DNA of 13,166 nucleotides, from the NCBI GenBank assembly GCA_036520715.1, contig DATDJF010000028.1:1-13166 (forward strand), written 5' to 3'. Below are positions 1-7,185 of the stretch, in pieces. Source of the stretch: JAEUPI01 sp036520715. GTDB taxonomy: Bacteria > Pseudomonadota > Gammaproteobacteria > Burkholderiales > Burkholderiaceae_C. Position 1 is the stretch's first letter; every line of letters begins with the position of its first letter. Below the pieces are notes generated by a model. The model was not told the origin of the DNA. It was given only the letters and a program-made list of their open reading frames with translations, and ran no database searches. A program made the position numbers and the translations under genes.

Positions 1-26
1 TCATCTGACTCGCCGCGATTGTTCGA

Positions 27-91
27 GCGCAACGAACGAAGTGAGTGAAGCGAGTTTCGCGGCGCGACCCCGGCGCGAGCATCGCAGCGGA
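27..91. repeat. Purine-rich short-period intergenic repeat
   Basis: This stretch holds a chain of near-identical 4-5 base units: AACGAACGAAGTGAGTGAAG occupies 31-50, followed by CGAG, and GGCGCG occurs twice nearby (61-66 and 72-77). It lies downstream of the ATP-grasp gene stop and upstream of whatever lies left of the window. The unit pattern does not look like coding sequence and no supported reading frame uses it. It resembles low-complexity intergenic filler common in GC-rich betaproteobacteria; calling it a dispersed repeat is inference, since only one copy is visible. Confidence 0.35.
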
Positions 92-110
92 GTCGGCACG
101 CAGTGCCGAC
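92..110. repeat. Perfect 8-bp hairpin in intergenic spacer
   Basis: GTCGGCAC at 92-99 and GTGCCGAC at 103-110 are perfect reverse complements around a 3-base loop (GCA). It lies about 70 bases past the stop of the ATP-grasp gene, read on the minus strand. No T run follows on the minus strand, so it is not a classic intrinsic terminator. It could be a transcript-end stabiliser or part of the neighbouring repeat. Confidence 0.45.
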
Positions 111-180
111 CGCCACAGTAGGAGCCCACACCGGGCACCGCCCGCCGCGCCGCGCCACCTCTCTGCCTGAACAGGTCACC

Positions 181-1614
181 TCATACCTCCAGCACCCAAG
201 TATCTTTGGTGCCGCCGCCCTGCGACGAATTCACCACCAGCGAGCCCTCCTTCAGCGCCACGCGCGTCAGGCCGCCGGGCACCATCTGCACCGTCTTGCC
301 CGACAGCACGAACGGCCGCAGGTCGATGTGGCGCGGGGCGATGCCGGCTTCCACGTAGGTCGGGCAGGTGGAGAGCGCCAGGGTCGGCTGCGCGATGTAG
401 TTGGCCGGGTTGGCCACCAGTTGATCGCGGAATGCCTCGATCTCGGCATGTGTGGCCGCCGGCCCCACCAGCATGCCGTAGCCGCCGGCGCCGTGCACCT
501 CCTTGACCACCAGGTCGGGCAGATGGCTGAGCACGTACTTGAAGTCCTTCGGGTCCCGGCACAGGTAGGTGGGCACGTTTTGCAGCAGCGGCTGTTCGCC
601 GAGGTAGAACTCGATCATCTTCGGTACGTACGGATAGATCGACTTGTCGTCGGCCACGCCGGTGCCGATGGCGTTGGCCAGCGTGATGTTGCCCTTGCGA
701 TAGACCTCGAGCAGTCCCGCGCAGCCGAGCGTCGAGTGCGGCCGGAACGCAGCCGGGTCGAGGAAGTCATCGTCGACTCGCCGGTAGATGACGTCGACGC
801 GGTGCGGGCCCTGCGTGGTGCGCATGTAGACGAAGCCGTCCTTGACGAACAGGTCCTTGCCCTCGACCAGCTCGACACCCATCTGCTGCGCGAGGAACGC
901 GTGCTCGAAGTAGGCGCTGTTGTGCATGCCGGGGGTCAGCACCACCACGCTCGGTTCGTTGACGCCGGCCGGCGCCACCGCGCGCAGCGAGTCGAGCAGC
1001 AGGTCGGGGTAGTGCGCCACCGGCGCCACGCGGTGCAGCGAAAACAGCTCGGGAAACAGCCGCATCGTCATCTTGCGGTTTTCGAGCATGTAGCTGACGC
1101 CGCTGGGCACACGCAGGTTGTCTTCGAGCACGTAGTAGACGCCGCTGCCGTCGGGGTTGGCGGCGCGCACGATGTCGATGCCGGCGATGTGCGAGTAGAC
1201 GCCGCCGGGCACGTCGACGCCCACCATCTCGGGACGGAACTGCGCGTTCTTCAGCACCTGCTCCTGCGGCACGACGCCGGCCTTGATGATCTCCTGGCCG
1301 TGGTACACGTCGTGCACGAAGCGGTTCAGCGCGTTGACGCGCTGGCGCAGCCCTGCTTCCATCTGCTGCCACTCGGTCTTGGGAATGATGCGCGGGATCA
1401 CGTCGAACGGAATCAAGCGCTCGGCGCCGGCGCCCTCCTCGTCCTTGGTGCCGTAGACGGCGAAGGTGATGCCGACGCGCCGGAACACGAGCTCGGCCTC
1501 GTCGCGGCGGGCCTGCATCGACGCCGCCTGCTGGGCGTCGAGCCAGCGGCGGTACTCGCCATAGTGCGGCCGCACCCCCGAGGCGCTGTTCATCTCATCG
1601 AAGCTCGCCTTCAT
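181..1614 (-). CDS. Circularly permuted ATP-grasp type 2 protein (DUF404/DUF407)
   Basis: A 477-residue protein, full length for the circularly permuted ATP-grasp family. Recognisable family blocks are DNLRVPSGVSYMLENR (165-180), TPGMHNSAYFEHAF (227-240), VDVIYRRVDDDFLDP (273-287), GNITLANAIGTGVADDKS (308-325), the glycine-rich VVKEVHGAGGYGML (369-382), RHIDLRPF (428-435) and a C-terminal NSSQGGGTKDTW (462-473). Family knowledge: these enzymes are predicted ATP-dependent carboxylate-amine ligases and usually sit beside alpha-E and transglutaminase-like genes in clusters proposed to make or attach small peptides; the substrate is unknown. The ATG lies inside the last codons of comEC (ATGA overlap), with GGGAG (1625-1629, minus) ten bases upstream, so translation is probably coupled to comEC. 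The expected alpha-E partner is not inside the window and may lie to the left. Confidence 0.93.
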   Translation of the reverse strand: MKASFDEMNSASGVRPHYGEYRRWLDAQQAASMQARRDEAELVFRRVGITFAVYGTKDEEGAGAERLIPFDVIPRIIPKTEWQQMEAGLRQRVNALNRFVHDVYHGQEIIKAGVVPQEQVLKNAQFRPEMVGVDVPGGVYSHIAGIDIVRAANPDGSGVYYVLEDNLRVPSGVSYMLENRKMTMRLFPELFSLHRVAPVAHYPDLLLDSLRAVAPAGVNEPSVVVLTPGMHNSAYFEHAFLAQQMGVELVEGKDLFVKDGFVYMRTTQGPHRVDVIYRRVDDDFLDPAAFRPHSTLGCAGLLEVYRKGNITLANAIGTGVADDKSIYPYVPKMIEFYLGEQPLLQNVPTYLCRDPKDFKYVLSHLPDLVVKEVHGAGGYGMLVGPAATHAEIEAFRDQLVANPANYIAQPTLALSTCPTYVEAGIAPRHIDLRPFVLSGKTVQMVPGGLTRVALKEGSLVVNSSQGGGTKDTWVLEV

Positions 1615-4058
1615 GGACGCTTTTCTCCCGCCTCAGCCGTTGAAGCAACTTCCGCACCCAAGGACCCATCGGACCAATGCCAGTAGCGCCGTCTCGCGTC
1701 GCGGGTGCACTGGAAGGCGCCATCGTGCCAAGTCCACGCACCGCAATGGTCGCTGCGCACCAGCATGATGCCCCGCGCCCGGTAGCGCGCCAACACCTCG
1801 GGCGCCGGATGACCGAATCGGCTGCGGTAGCCGGCCTGCACCAGCGCGATCTGCGGTGCCACGGCGTCGAGAAAGGCGCCGCTCGACGAAGTCTTGCTGC
1901 CGTGGTGCGGCACCAGCAGCAGCGAGCTGTGCAGCGCCGGGCCCAGCCGGTCGGTCAGCGTGGCCTCCTGCGGGGCCTCGATGTCGCCGGTCAGCAGCAC
2001 GCTGCGGCCGGCGGCATCGCGCACCCGCAACACACACGACACCGTGTTGGGCCGGGCTTGGCGGTCGTCGTCGCCGGCGGGCGGGTGCAGCACTTCGAAC
2101 GCCACGCCGTCCCACAGCCACTGCTGGCCGGCAGCGCAACGCCGGTGTTCGCGGGCGAGCGCCAGCAGCGGGTGGTCGGCTGCCAACGAGCTGCTCCAGC
2201 GCTCGATCGGCAGCGCCGTGTGCAGCGATGCGGCGCCGCCGACATGGTCGCTGTCGCGGTGGCTGAGCATCAACAGGTCGACCTGCCGCTCGCCGCGTGC
2301 CCGCAGCAGCGGCACGATGATGCGCTGGCCGGCGTCGGCGTCGTGCGCCAGCGTCGGCCCGGTGTCGTAGACCAGCAGCTTCGACTGCGTGCGTACCAGC
2401 ACCGCCGTGCCTTGGCCGATGTCGAGCACCACCAGCTCGAAGTGGCCGGGCAGCGGATGGGCCACCGCCGGCCACAGCATCGGCAGCGCCAGCGGCGCCG
2501 CCAGCACGCGCAGGCGCCAGGGCAACGGCAGCAAGCCCAGCAGCGCCGCGGCCAGCCCCGCCGCCACGGCCCACGCCGGCGCGGCGGGGACGCTCCAGAC
2601 TGCGGCCGGCCACGACGTCAGCCACTGCAACAGCACCACCAGCGCCGCCGTCGCGGCCGCTGCCGCCTGCCACAGCCACGGCAGCACCACGCCGGCCAAC
2701 GCCAGCGGCGTGACCACCAGCGTGACCCACGGGATCGCCACCAGGTTGGCGACGAAGCCGACCAGCGAAAGCTGCTGAAAGAACGCCAGTGACAACGGTG
2801 CCAGGCCGAGCGTGGCGATGGCCTGCGTGCGCAACATCGCCCACAGGCGTGCCGGTGCCTCGCTCGCCGCCACCTGCTGCTGCAGCGGGTCGCTCGCCAT
2901 CAGCAGGCCGACGGCGGCAAACGACAGCCAGAAGCCGGCCTGCAACAGCGCCCACGGGTCGAACACCGTCACCACCAACGCGGCGGCGATCAGCACCAGC
3001 GGCCACGGCCAGCGCAGGCCGGTGCCGCGCAGCACCACCGCAGCAGCCAGCATCAGCAGCGTGCGTTGCGACGGCACGCCGAAACCGGCGACCAGCGCGT
3101 ACAGCGCGGCGATCGCTAGGCCTCCCAGGCGCCCTGCCTGCGGCGACGGCAGCCACAGGCAGGCACGGGCACTGCGCCGCCATAACCACGCCACGCCGGC
3201 GCCGGCCAGCCACGCGAACATCGTGACGTGCAGCCCGCTGATGCTCATCAGGTGCGCGACGCCGGCATCACGAAAGAGATCCCAGTCGTTGCGTGCAATG
3301 GCGGCCTGGTCGCCCACCGCGAGCGCGGCCAGCACGCCGCCGACACGGGCGTCGTCGACCCGCAGCAGCACGGCATCGCGCACCACCTGGCGAGCGCGCT
3401 CGATCGGCCGCGAACCGGTGTCGCCCAGCAGCCGCGGCTGCGGCCCGCTCACCGTGTTGCGCACCGAGCCGGTGGCGCCCAGGCGTTGCTCGAACAGCCA
3501 CAGTTCGCCGTCGAAGCCGTGTGGATTCATCGCCGCGTGCGGCCGGCGCAGGCGCACCGGCAGCTGCCAGCGTTGCGCGGCGCGCAGGTTCACCAGCGGT
3601 GCGGCGAGCGCGCCGTCGTCGCCGCCACGCGACCACGACAGCGACAGCAGTGGCGGCAACGTCACTGCGCGCCCGTCAGGCGACCAGGCAGCCTGCACCG
3701 CCAGCACGAAGCGCATGCCGTCGGGCGCGACCTGCGGCAGCCGGTCGATCGTGCCCACCACCATCAGATCGACGCCTTCGAGCTCGGCCGCCAGCCGCTC
3801 GGACAGCCGCGAGTCGGCTCGCCACGCCGTGACGCCGAACGCCGCGCCGGCGAGTGCGGCGCACAGCAGCCCCTGGGCGCCGCGGCGGTGCCGCGAACAC
3901 AACGCCACCACGGCGGCAGCGGCGGCGATCGCGATCAGCGCTGCATTGACGGCCCCCGGCCACAGCGCGGGTTGTTGCAGCTGAAGCGCCGTGCCGCCGA
4001 GCCAGGCGAGCATCGCCGTGGCCCACCGAAGCCCTGGGTCGCCGCGCCACGCCCGCAT
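1611..4058 (-). CDS. comEC: ComEC/Rec2-type DNA internalisation protein
   Basis: An inner-membrane channel protein for taking up single-stranded DNA during transformation, 815 residues, normal for the family. Order: N-terminal hydrophobic segments (about 12-75); a DUF4131-like soluble domain (about 90-200); the competence membrane domain with its hallmark FRDAGVAHLMSISGLHVTMF (262-281) and GFGVPSQRTLLM (315-326), then many transmembrane helices to about 530; and a C-terminal metallo-beta-lactamase-fold domain (about 538-770). The last domain has an intact metal motif HRDSDH (H600, D602, D604, H605), GDIE (691-694) and PHHGS (717-721), so the nuclease-like site looks complete. The frame stays open upstream to 4481, but that part is antisense to the RidA gene; the ATG at 4058 gives a family-length N-terminus. 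The 3' end overlaps the ATP-grasp gene by 4 bases. Presence does not prove competence; no other com gene is in view. Confidence 0.93.
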   Translation of the reverse strand: MRAWRGDPGLRWATAMLAWLGGTALQLQQPALWPGAVNAALIAIAAAAAVVALCSRHRRGAQGLLCAALAGAAFGVTAWRADSRLSERLAAELEGVDLMVVGTIDRLPQVAPDGMRFVLAVQAAWSPDGRAVTLPPLLSLSWSRGGDDGALAAPLVNLRAAQRWQLPVRLRRPHAAMNPHGFDGELWLFEQRLGATGSVRNTVSGPQPRLLGDTGSRPIERARQVVRDAVLLRVDDARVGGVLAALAVGDQAAIARNDWDLFRDAGVAHLMSISGLHVTMFAWLAGAGVAWLWRRSARACLWLPSPQAGRLGGLAIAALYALVAGFGVPSQRTLLMLAAAVVLRGTGLRWPWPLVLIAAALVVTVFDPWALLQAGFWLSFAAVGLLMASDPLQQQVAASEAPARLWAMLRTQAIATLGLAPLSLAFFQQLSLVGFVANLVAIPWVTLVVTPLALAGVVLPWLWQAAAAATAALVVLLQWLTSWPAAVWSVPAAPAWAVAAGLAAALLGLLPLPWRLRVLAAPLALPMLWPAVAHPLPGHFELVVLDIGQGTAVLVRTQSKLLVYDTGPTLAHDADAGQRIIVPLLRARGERQVDLLMLSHRDSDHVGGAASLHTALPIERWSSSLAADHPLLALAREHRRCAAGQQWLWDGVAFEVLHPPAGDDDRQARPNTVSCVLRVRDAAGRSVLLTGDIEAPQEATLTDRLGPALHSSLLLVPHHGSKTSSSGAFLDAVAPQIALVQAGYRSRFGHPAPEVLARYRARGIMLVRSDHCGAWTWHDGAFQCTRDARRRYWHWSDGSLGAEVASTAEAGEKRP

Positions 4059-4103
4059 CGGCGGGAGTGTAGGATGCGCCTCGGTTTTTGCTGGGGTTCC
4101 ACC
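4059..4103. promoter_or_regulatory. Divergent comEC / RidA-gene control region
   Basis: Only 45 bases separate the outward-facing starts of comEC and the RidA-family gene, so both promoters must lie here or inside the opposite gene. TAGGAT (4070-4075, plus) and TACACT (4071-4066, minus) are overlapping -10-like hexamers, each four of six to consensus, but neither has a convincing -35 at the usual distance. If the minus hexamer is used, transcription would begin at or close to the comEC ATG, leaving almost no leader. Assignment is inference from position and short matches. Confidence 0.3.
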
Positions 4104-4559
4104 ATGTCCGTCTACGATCGCCTGGGCGCGCTGGGCATCACCCTGCCGCCGCTGGCCACGCCGGCCGCAGCCTATGTGCCGTTCGTGCGCACCGGCTCGC
4201 TGCTGTTCGTGTCGGGACACGTCGCCAAACGCGAAGGCAAGGCCTGGGTCGGCCAGCTCGGCAACGGCCTGGCCACTGCCGAGGGCAAGGCGGCCGCACG
4301 CGCGGTGGCGATCGACCTGATGGGCACGCTGCACGCCGCCACCGGCGACCTCAACAAGATCAAGCGCATCGTCAAGCTGCTCGGGCTGGTCAACAGCGCG
4401 CCCACCTTCACCGAGCATCACCTGGTGATCAACGGTGCATCGGAGCTGCTGGGCGAGGTGTTCGGCGACGCCGGCCCGCACGCCCGCTCGGCGTTCGGCG
4501 TCGCGCAGATCCCGATGGGCGCCTGCGTCGAGATCGAGCTGATCGCCGAACTGGCATGA
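4104..4559 (+). CDS. RidA/YjgF family protein
   Basis: A 151-residue protein of the RidA/YjgF/YER057c/UK114 superfamily. Blocks seen: LLFVSGHVAKREGK (33-46), GDLNKIKRIVKLLGLVNSAP (81-100), HHLVINGASELLGEVFG (105-121) and HARSAFGVAQIPMGACVEIE (126-145). R128 aligns with the active-site arginine that RidA uses to hydrolyse reactive 2-iminobutyrate/2-aminoacrylate. The protein is longer at its N-terminus than classical RidA (about 128 residues) and belongs to the branch with the conserved VKLLGxVNS block, whose physiological substrate is not established, so I give no gene symbol. Cytosolic, with no signal peptide. The start at 4104 matches the family N-terminus; the ribosome site is weak. The last bases overlap the dsbB start (ATGA), suggesting a two-gene transcript. 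Confidence 0.92.
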   Translation: MSVYDRLGALGITLPPLATPAAAYVPFVRTGSLLFVSGHVAKREGKAWVGQLGNGLATAEGKAAARAVAIDLMGTLHAATGDLNKIKRIVKLLGLVNSAPTFTEHHLVINGASELLGEVFGDAGPHARSAFGVAQIPMGACVEIELIAELA

Positions 4560-5053
4560 CTGAGCCGGCCGCCGGCAGCCGCCGGCTGCTCGCGGCCGCA
4601 GGCGGGGTGTCGCTGCTGGCGGTGGGCGTGGCGCTGCTGACGCAGCACGGGCTCGACATGCGGCCCTGCCCTTGGTGCGTGCTGCAGCGCCTGGAGTTCG
4701 TGGCCATCGCGCTGGCCGCCGGGTTGGGGCTGCTGTGGCGCAGCCGCGCAGGCCTGCTGGTCAGCGCTGCGCTGGTGATCGCAGTGGCCAACCTCGGTGT
4801 GCTGTCGGCGCTGTGGCAGCACTTCGTGGCTGCCGAGTCGGCCTCGTGCAAGCTGACGCTGGCCGATCGCATCATCGCTGCCTTGCAGCTCGACAGCCTG
4901 CTGCCCGATGTCTTTGCCGCCACCGCCTCGTGCGCCGACGCGAAAGTGGCGCTGTTCGGCGTGCCCTACGAGTTCTGGAGCCTGGCGCTGTTCGTGGTGG
5001 TCGAAGCGTTGGCGGTGTGGGCGGTGCTGCGCGCACCGCGACAACCGGGCTGA
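4556..5053 (+). CDS. dsbB: Disulfide bond formation protein DsbB
   Basis: A 165-residue inner-membrane protein that reoxidises periplasmic DsbA and passes the electrons to quinone. Four hydrophobic segments (about 10-30, 46-62, 66-88 and 140-158) fit the DsbB topology. The first redox pair is the CPWC motif at C38 and C41, followed by VLQR as in the family; the second periplasmic pair is C98 (ASCKL) and C126 (ASCADAK). The block VPYEFWSLALF (136-146) matches the DsbB last-helix signature. All four catalytic cysteines are present, so it should be active. The ATG overlaps the RidA-family stop by 4 bases; no separate strong ribosome site is seen, consistent with translational coupling. No dsbA is in the window. 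Confidence 0.95.
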   Translation: MTEPAAGSRRLLAAAGGVSLLAVGVALLTQHGLDMRPCPWCVLQRLEFVAIALAAGLGLLWRSRAGLLVSAALVIAVANLGVLSALWQHFVAAESASCKLTLADRIIAALQLDSLLPDVFAATASCADAKVALFGVPYEFWSLALFVVVEALAVWAVLRAPRQPG

Positions 5054-5081
5054 CGCAAGCCCCTTCGGCGCTTCACCCATC

Positions 5082-5113
5082 GCGGGATCCCCAAGCCGGG
5101 GGATCGCGCTTTC
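5082..5113 (+). terminator. Probable intrinsic terminator after dsbB
   Basis: GATCCCC (5086-5092) pairs perfectly with GGGGATC (5099-5105) around a 6-base loop. The stem continues past one G-G mismatch with three more pairs (5082-5084 with 5107-5109). TTT follows at 5110-5112. The site starts 29 bases past the dsbB stop and precedes the next gene's leader, fitting a transcript end; the T run is short. Confidence 0.5.
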
Positions 5114-5152
5114 CCTGATCTTGCGGATGCAGCGCGGCGTCCGTGCGGGCAA

Positions 5153-5158
5153 CATAAT
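5153..5158 (+). promoter_or_regulatory. Candidate -10 hexamer for the envelope module
   Basis: CATAAT matches five of six bases of TATAAT in an otherwise GC-rich leader, 76 bases before the start at 5235 and after the putative dsbB terminator. No good -35 lies 16-18 bases upstream; TTGCGG (5121-5126) is too far away at 26 bases. The promoter is inferred from position and the -10 only. Confidence 0.3.
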
Positions 5159-5220
5159 TCAGCCGTCGACAGCACATCCAAACCAACAACAGTGCAGTCA
5201 CGGCGCTGTCGCCGGTAGAC

Positions 5221-5229
5221 AAGGGGGAG
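5221..5229 (+). promoter_or_regulatory. Strong ribosome binding site fixing the start at 5235
   Basis: AAGGGGGAG ends five bases before the ATG at 5235. It selects this start over the longer open frame that begins further upstream inside dsbB, and it puts a signal peptide exactly at the protein N-terminus. Confidence 0.6.
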
Positions 5230-5234
5230 CTTCG

Positions 5235-5984
5235 ATGACTCCGTGGGTTCGTGGTGGCCGGGCGGTCGCGCTGTTGGCGACGATCGCCTTTGCCTCATGC
5301 CTGTCGGCTCCGAGCCGCCTCTTTGCCCAGACAACGGCCCCGCCACCAGCGGCGAACAAGAATCTGGCACCCGGCTTCACTGGCCCGTCAGCCAAGGATC
5401 CGGTCGTGCTGATGCCGGTGGATGTGGAGTTGTTCTCCCTCAGCGCCGGCGGTGTGGCCGAGCCGAAAGCCGACTGGACCGCGGCAGCCCAGCAGCACAT
5501 GCAGGCGGCCCTCACGCAGAAGCAGGCGTTGGCCAAGCTTCCGACTCAGCTGCTGAGTGAGGCCGATGCCGACGAGTTTGCCGAGCAGGTGGGCCTGCAT
5601 GCCGCGGTGGCCAGCTCGATCGCGCTGCATCACGGCATCGGTGGTGTCTGGCAGTTGCCGACCAAGGCCGGCGTGCTTGACTGGAATTTCGGCGACGCGA
5701 TGCAGCCGCTGCGCGCGAAGACCGGTGCCCGCTATGCGTTGTTCATCTGGGTGCGCGACACCTATGCGAGCGCTGAACGCAAGGCCGCGATGGTGGCACT
5801 GGCGCTGCTGGGTGTGGGCATCCCCGGCGGCGTTCAGGTCGGTTATGCCTCGCTGGTCGACCTCGAATCGGGGCGCGTGGTCTGGTTCAACCGGCTGGCA
5901 CGGGGCTGGGGCGATTTGCGCGAGGCTGGCCCCGCCAAGGAGTCGATCGACGCGCTGCTGAGTGGTCTGCCGCCTGCGCAATGA
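5235..5984 (+). CDS. Exported protein of unknown function, possible TolB/CsgG-like fold
   Basis: A 249-residue protein I do not recognise as a named family. Residues 1-31 form a signal peptide with positive residues R6 and R9, a hydrophobic core 10-20 and a likely signal peptidase I site after LFA (29-31). There is also FASC (19-22), a near-lipobox with an unusual F at -3, so lipidation at C22 is a weaker alternative. The mature part opens with a beta-strand-like VVLMPVDVELFSL (57-69) and later has YALFIWVRD (167-175) and GYASLVDLESGRVVWF (203-218). Strand patterns of this kind occur in TolB N-terminal/CsgG-like periplasmic domains; that is my inference from pattern only. It starts a plus-strand group with an M48 protease and a lipoprotein, suggesting a shared envelope job. 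Confidence 0.8.
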   Translation: MTPWVRGGRAVALLATIAFASCLSAPSRLFAQTTAPPPAANKNLAPGFTGPSAKDPVVLMPVDVELFSLSAGGVAEPKADWTAAAQQHMQAALTQKQALAKLPTQLLSEADADEFAEQVGLHAAVASSIALHHGIGGVWQLPTKAGVLDWNFGDAMQPLRAKTGARYALFIWVRDTYASAERKAAMVALALLGVGIPGGVQVGYASLVDLESGRVVWFNRLARGWGDLREAGPAKESIDALLSGLPPAQ

Positions 5985-6036
5985 GCGATGACATGCGTTC
6001 AGCCTGCACCTTGGGGGCCGTCGTGGGTTCGACACC

Positions 6037-7185
6037 ATGAGACGGCGCACCTGGTTGCGCTCTGCCTGTGCGCACTGCCTGTTGCTGTCCGCGGCCGTGC
6101 GCGCGCAAACGGAATGGGCGCCGCCGATGCGTTTCACGCGGCCCGACCTGGCCAGCGATGAGGGTGGCCTTTGGGCCTTGATGGACCGTGAGGAGGCGCG
6201 CTTGCGCCGCAGCCCGTTTCGCCTGCGTGACGAGGCATTGAGCCAATACCTGCGAGAGGTCGCCTGTCGTCTCGGCGCTGAGCACTGCCCCGACATGCGG
6301 GTGTATGCAGTGCGCGCGCCCTACTTCAACGCCAGCATGGCGCCCAACGGCATGATGCAGGTGTGGAGCGGGCTGCTGCTGCGCGTGGACAACGAGGCGC
6401 AGCTGGCGGCTGTGCTCGGGCACGAAATCGGGCACTTTCTGCAACGCCACACCGTCGAGCGGCTGCGCGACGCCAAGAACCGTGCTGCGTTCGGTCAATT
6501 CATCGGCATGTTCGGCTTGGTCGGTCTGATCGGCCAGTTGGCCACGCTGGCCGGCGCGATGGCCTACTCGCGCGATCAGGAACGGGAAGCCGATCGCATC
6601 GGCCTGACGTTGATGCGCCACGCCGGCTATGACCCGCGAGAGGCGGCCAAGGTGTGGGGCAACCTGTTGGACGAGCTGCGGGCCATTCCGGAAAACGACC
6701 CGTCGAAGAACAGCGTGTTGTTCGCCTCGCATCCGGCATCCGACGAGCGCCGGAACACGCTCGAAACGATGGCCGCCGGCCAGCAAGGCGAAACGCGCAC
6801 CGAGGCCTACCGTGAGCGTCTCGCACCACTGCGCCGTGACCTGCTCGACGATGAAATCAAGCGCGCCCGGCCGGCCGAAACCGTGGCCTTGCTGGACAGG
6901 CTGCTCGGGCAGGAGCCCGCGCAGCCCGACTTGCTGCACGCGCGCGGCGAGACGCGCCGCCTGCGCAATGGTGACGGCGACCTGGCGCTGGCGCTGGACG
7001 ATTTCAGCGCCGCCATTCAAAGCGGCCAGGAGCCGGTCACGACCCATCGATCACTCGGCTATGTGTACCGCGCGCTCAACCGGCCCGGCGACGCACGAGG
7101 GGCGTGGCAGCTGTACTTGGAGCGCGCGCCCGACGCGCCCGACGCCGATTGGATTCAGCAACAACTTCAGGAGATCAAGTCATGA
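6037..7185 (+). CDS. Exported M48 family zinc metalloprotease with helical-repeat tail
   Basis: A 382-residue protein. A signal peptide spans about 1-23, with a likely cut after AVRA. The protease domain (about 60-245) has the zinc motif HEIGH (H129, E130, H133) followed by FLQRH, and the third ligand region SRDQEREADRIG (178-189), where E182 fits the ExxAD pattern of the family. SHPASDERR (231-239) is the usual M48 downstream block. Residues 275-380 are helix-rich with a tetratricopeptide-like unit (DFSAAIQSG to YLERAPDAP). The layout recalls BepA/YfgC and LoiP, periplasmic proteases that clear or help assemble outer-membrane proteins; whether this one does so is inference. The 52-base gap to the previous gene and the 4-base overlap with the lipoprotein gene suggest one operon. 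The ribosome site before ATG 6037 is weak. Confidence 0.9.
   Translation: MRRRTWLRSACAHCLLLSAAVRAQTEWAPPMRFTRPDLASDEGGLWALMDREEARLRRSPFRLRDEALSQYLREVACRLGAEHCPDMRVYAVRAPYFNASMAPNGMMQVWSGLLLRVDNEAQLAAVLGHEIGHFLQRHTVERLRDAKNRAAFGQFIGMFGLVGLIGQLATLAGAMAYSRDQEREADRIGLTLMRHAGYDPREAAKVWGNLLDELRAIPENDPSKNSVLFASHPASDERRNTLETMAAGQQGETRTEAYRERLAPLRRDLLDDEIKRARPAETVALLDRLLGQEPAQPDLLHARGETRRLRNGDGDLALALDDFSAAIQSGQEPVTTHRSLGYVYRALNRPGDARGAWQLYLERAPDAPDADWIQQQLQEIKS
7169..7173 (+). promoter_or_regulatory. Ribosome binding site for the lipoprotein gene
   Basis: AGGAG lies eight bases before the ATG at 7182, within the final codons of the protease gene. It selects the start that places the lipobox correctly at residues 16-19, rather than the longer in-frame opening at 7104. 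Confidence 0.6.

Noticed and set aside
1..4. Possible start codon of a leftward alpha-E gene (CAT at 2-4)
   Set aside because: Only one codon is visible and no good ribosome site precedes it, so there is not enough to support a gene although the neighbourhood makes one plausible.
103..1686. Long plus-strand open frame opposite the ATP-grasp gene
   Set aside because: The translation is rich in H, R, V, A and D with no family motif, as expected for the complement of a GC-rich coding frame; the minus-strand frame has clear conserved blocks.
2789..3984. Plus-strand open frames opposite comEC
   Set aside because: Serine/alanine/arginine/proline-rich antisense reading with no start signal or motif.
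4059..4481. N-terminal extension of comEC
   Set aside because: It lies antisense to the RidA-family gene and adds 141 residues without membrane or DUF4131 features; ATG 4058 gives a family-length protein.
4088..4555. N-terminal extension of the dsbB frame
   Set aside because: It is an out-of-frame reading of the RidA-family gene; DsbB begins normally at 4556.
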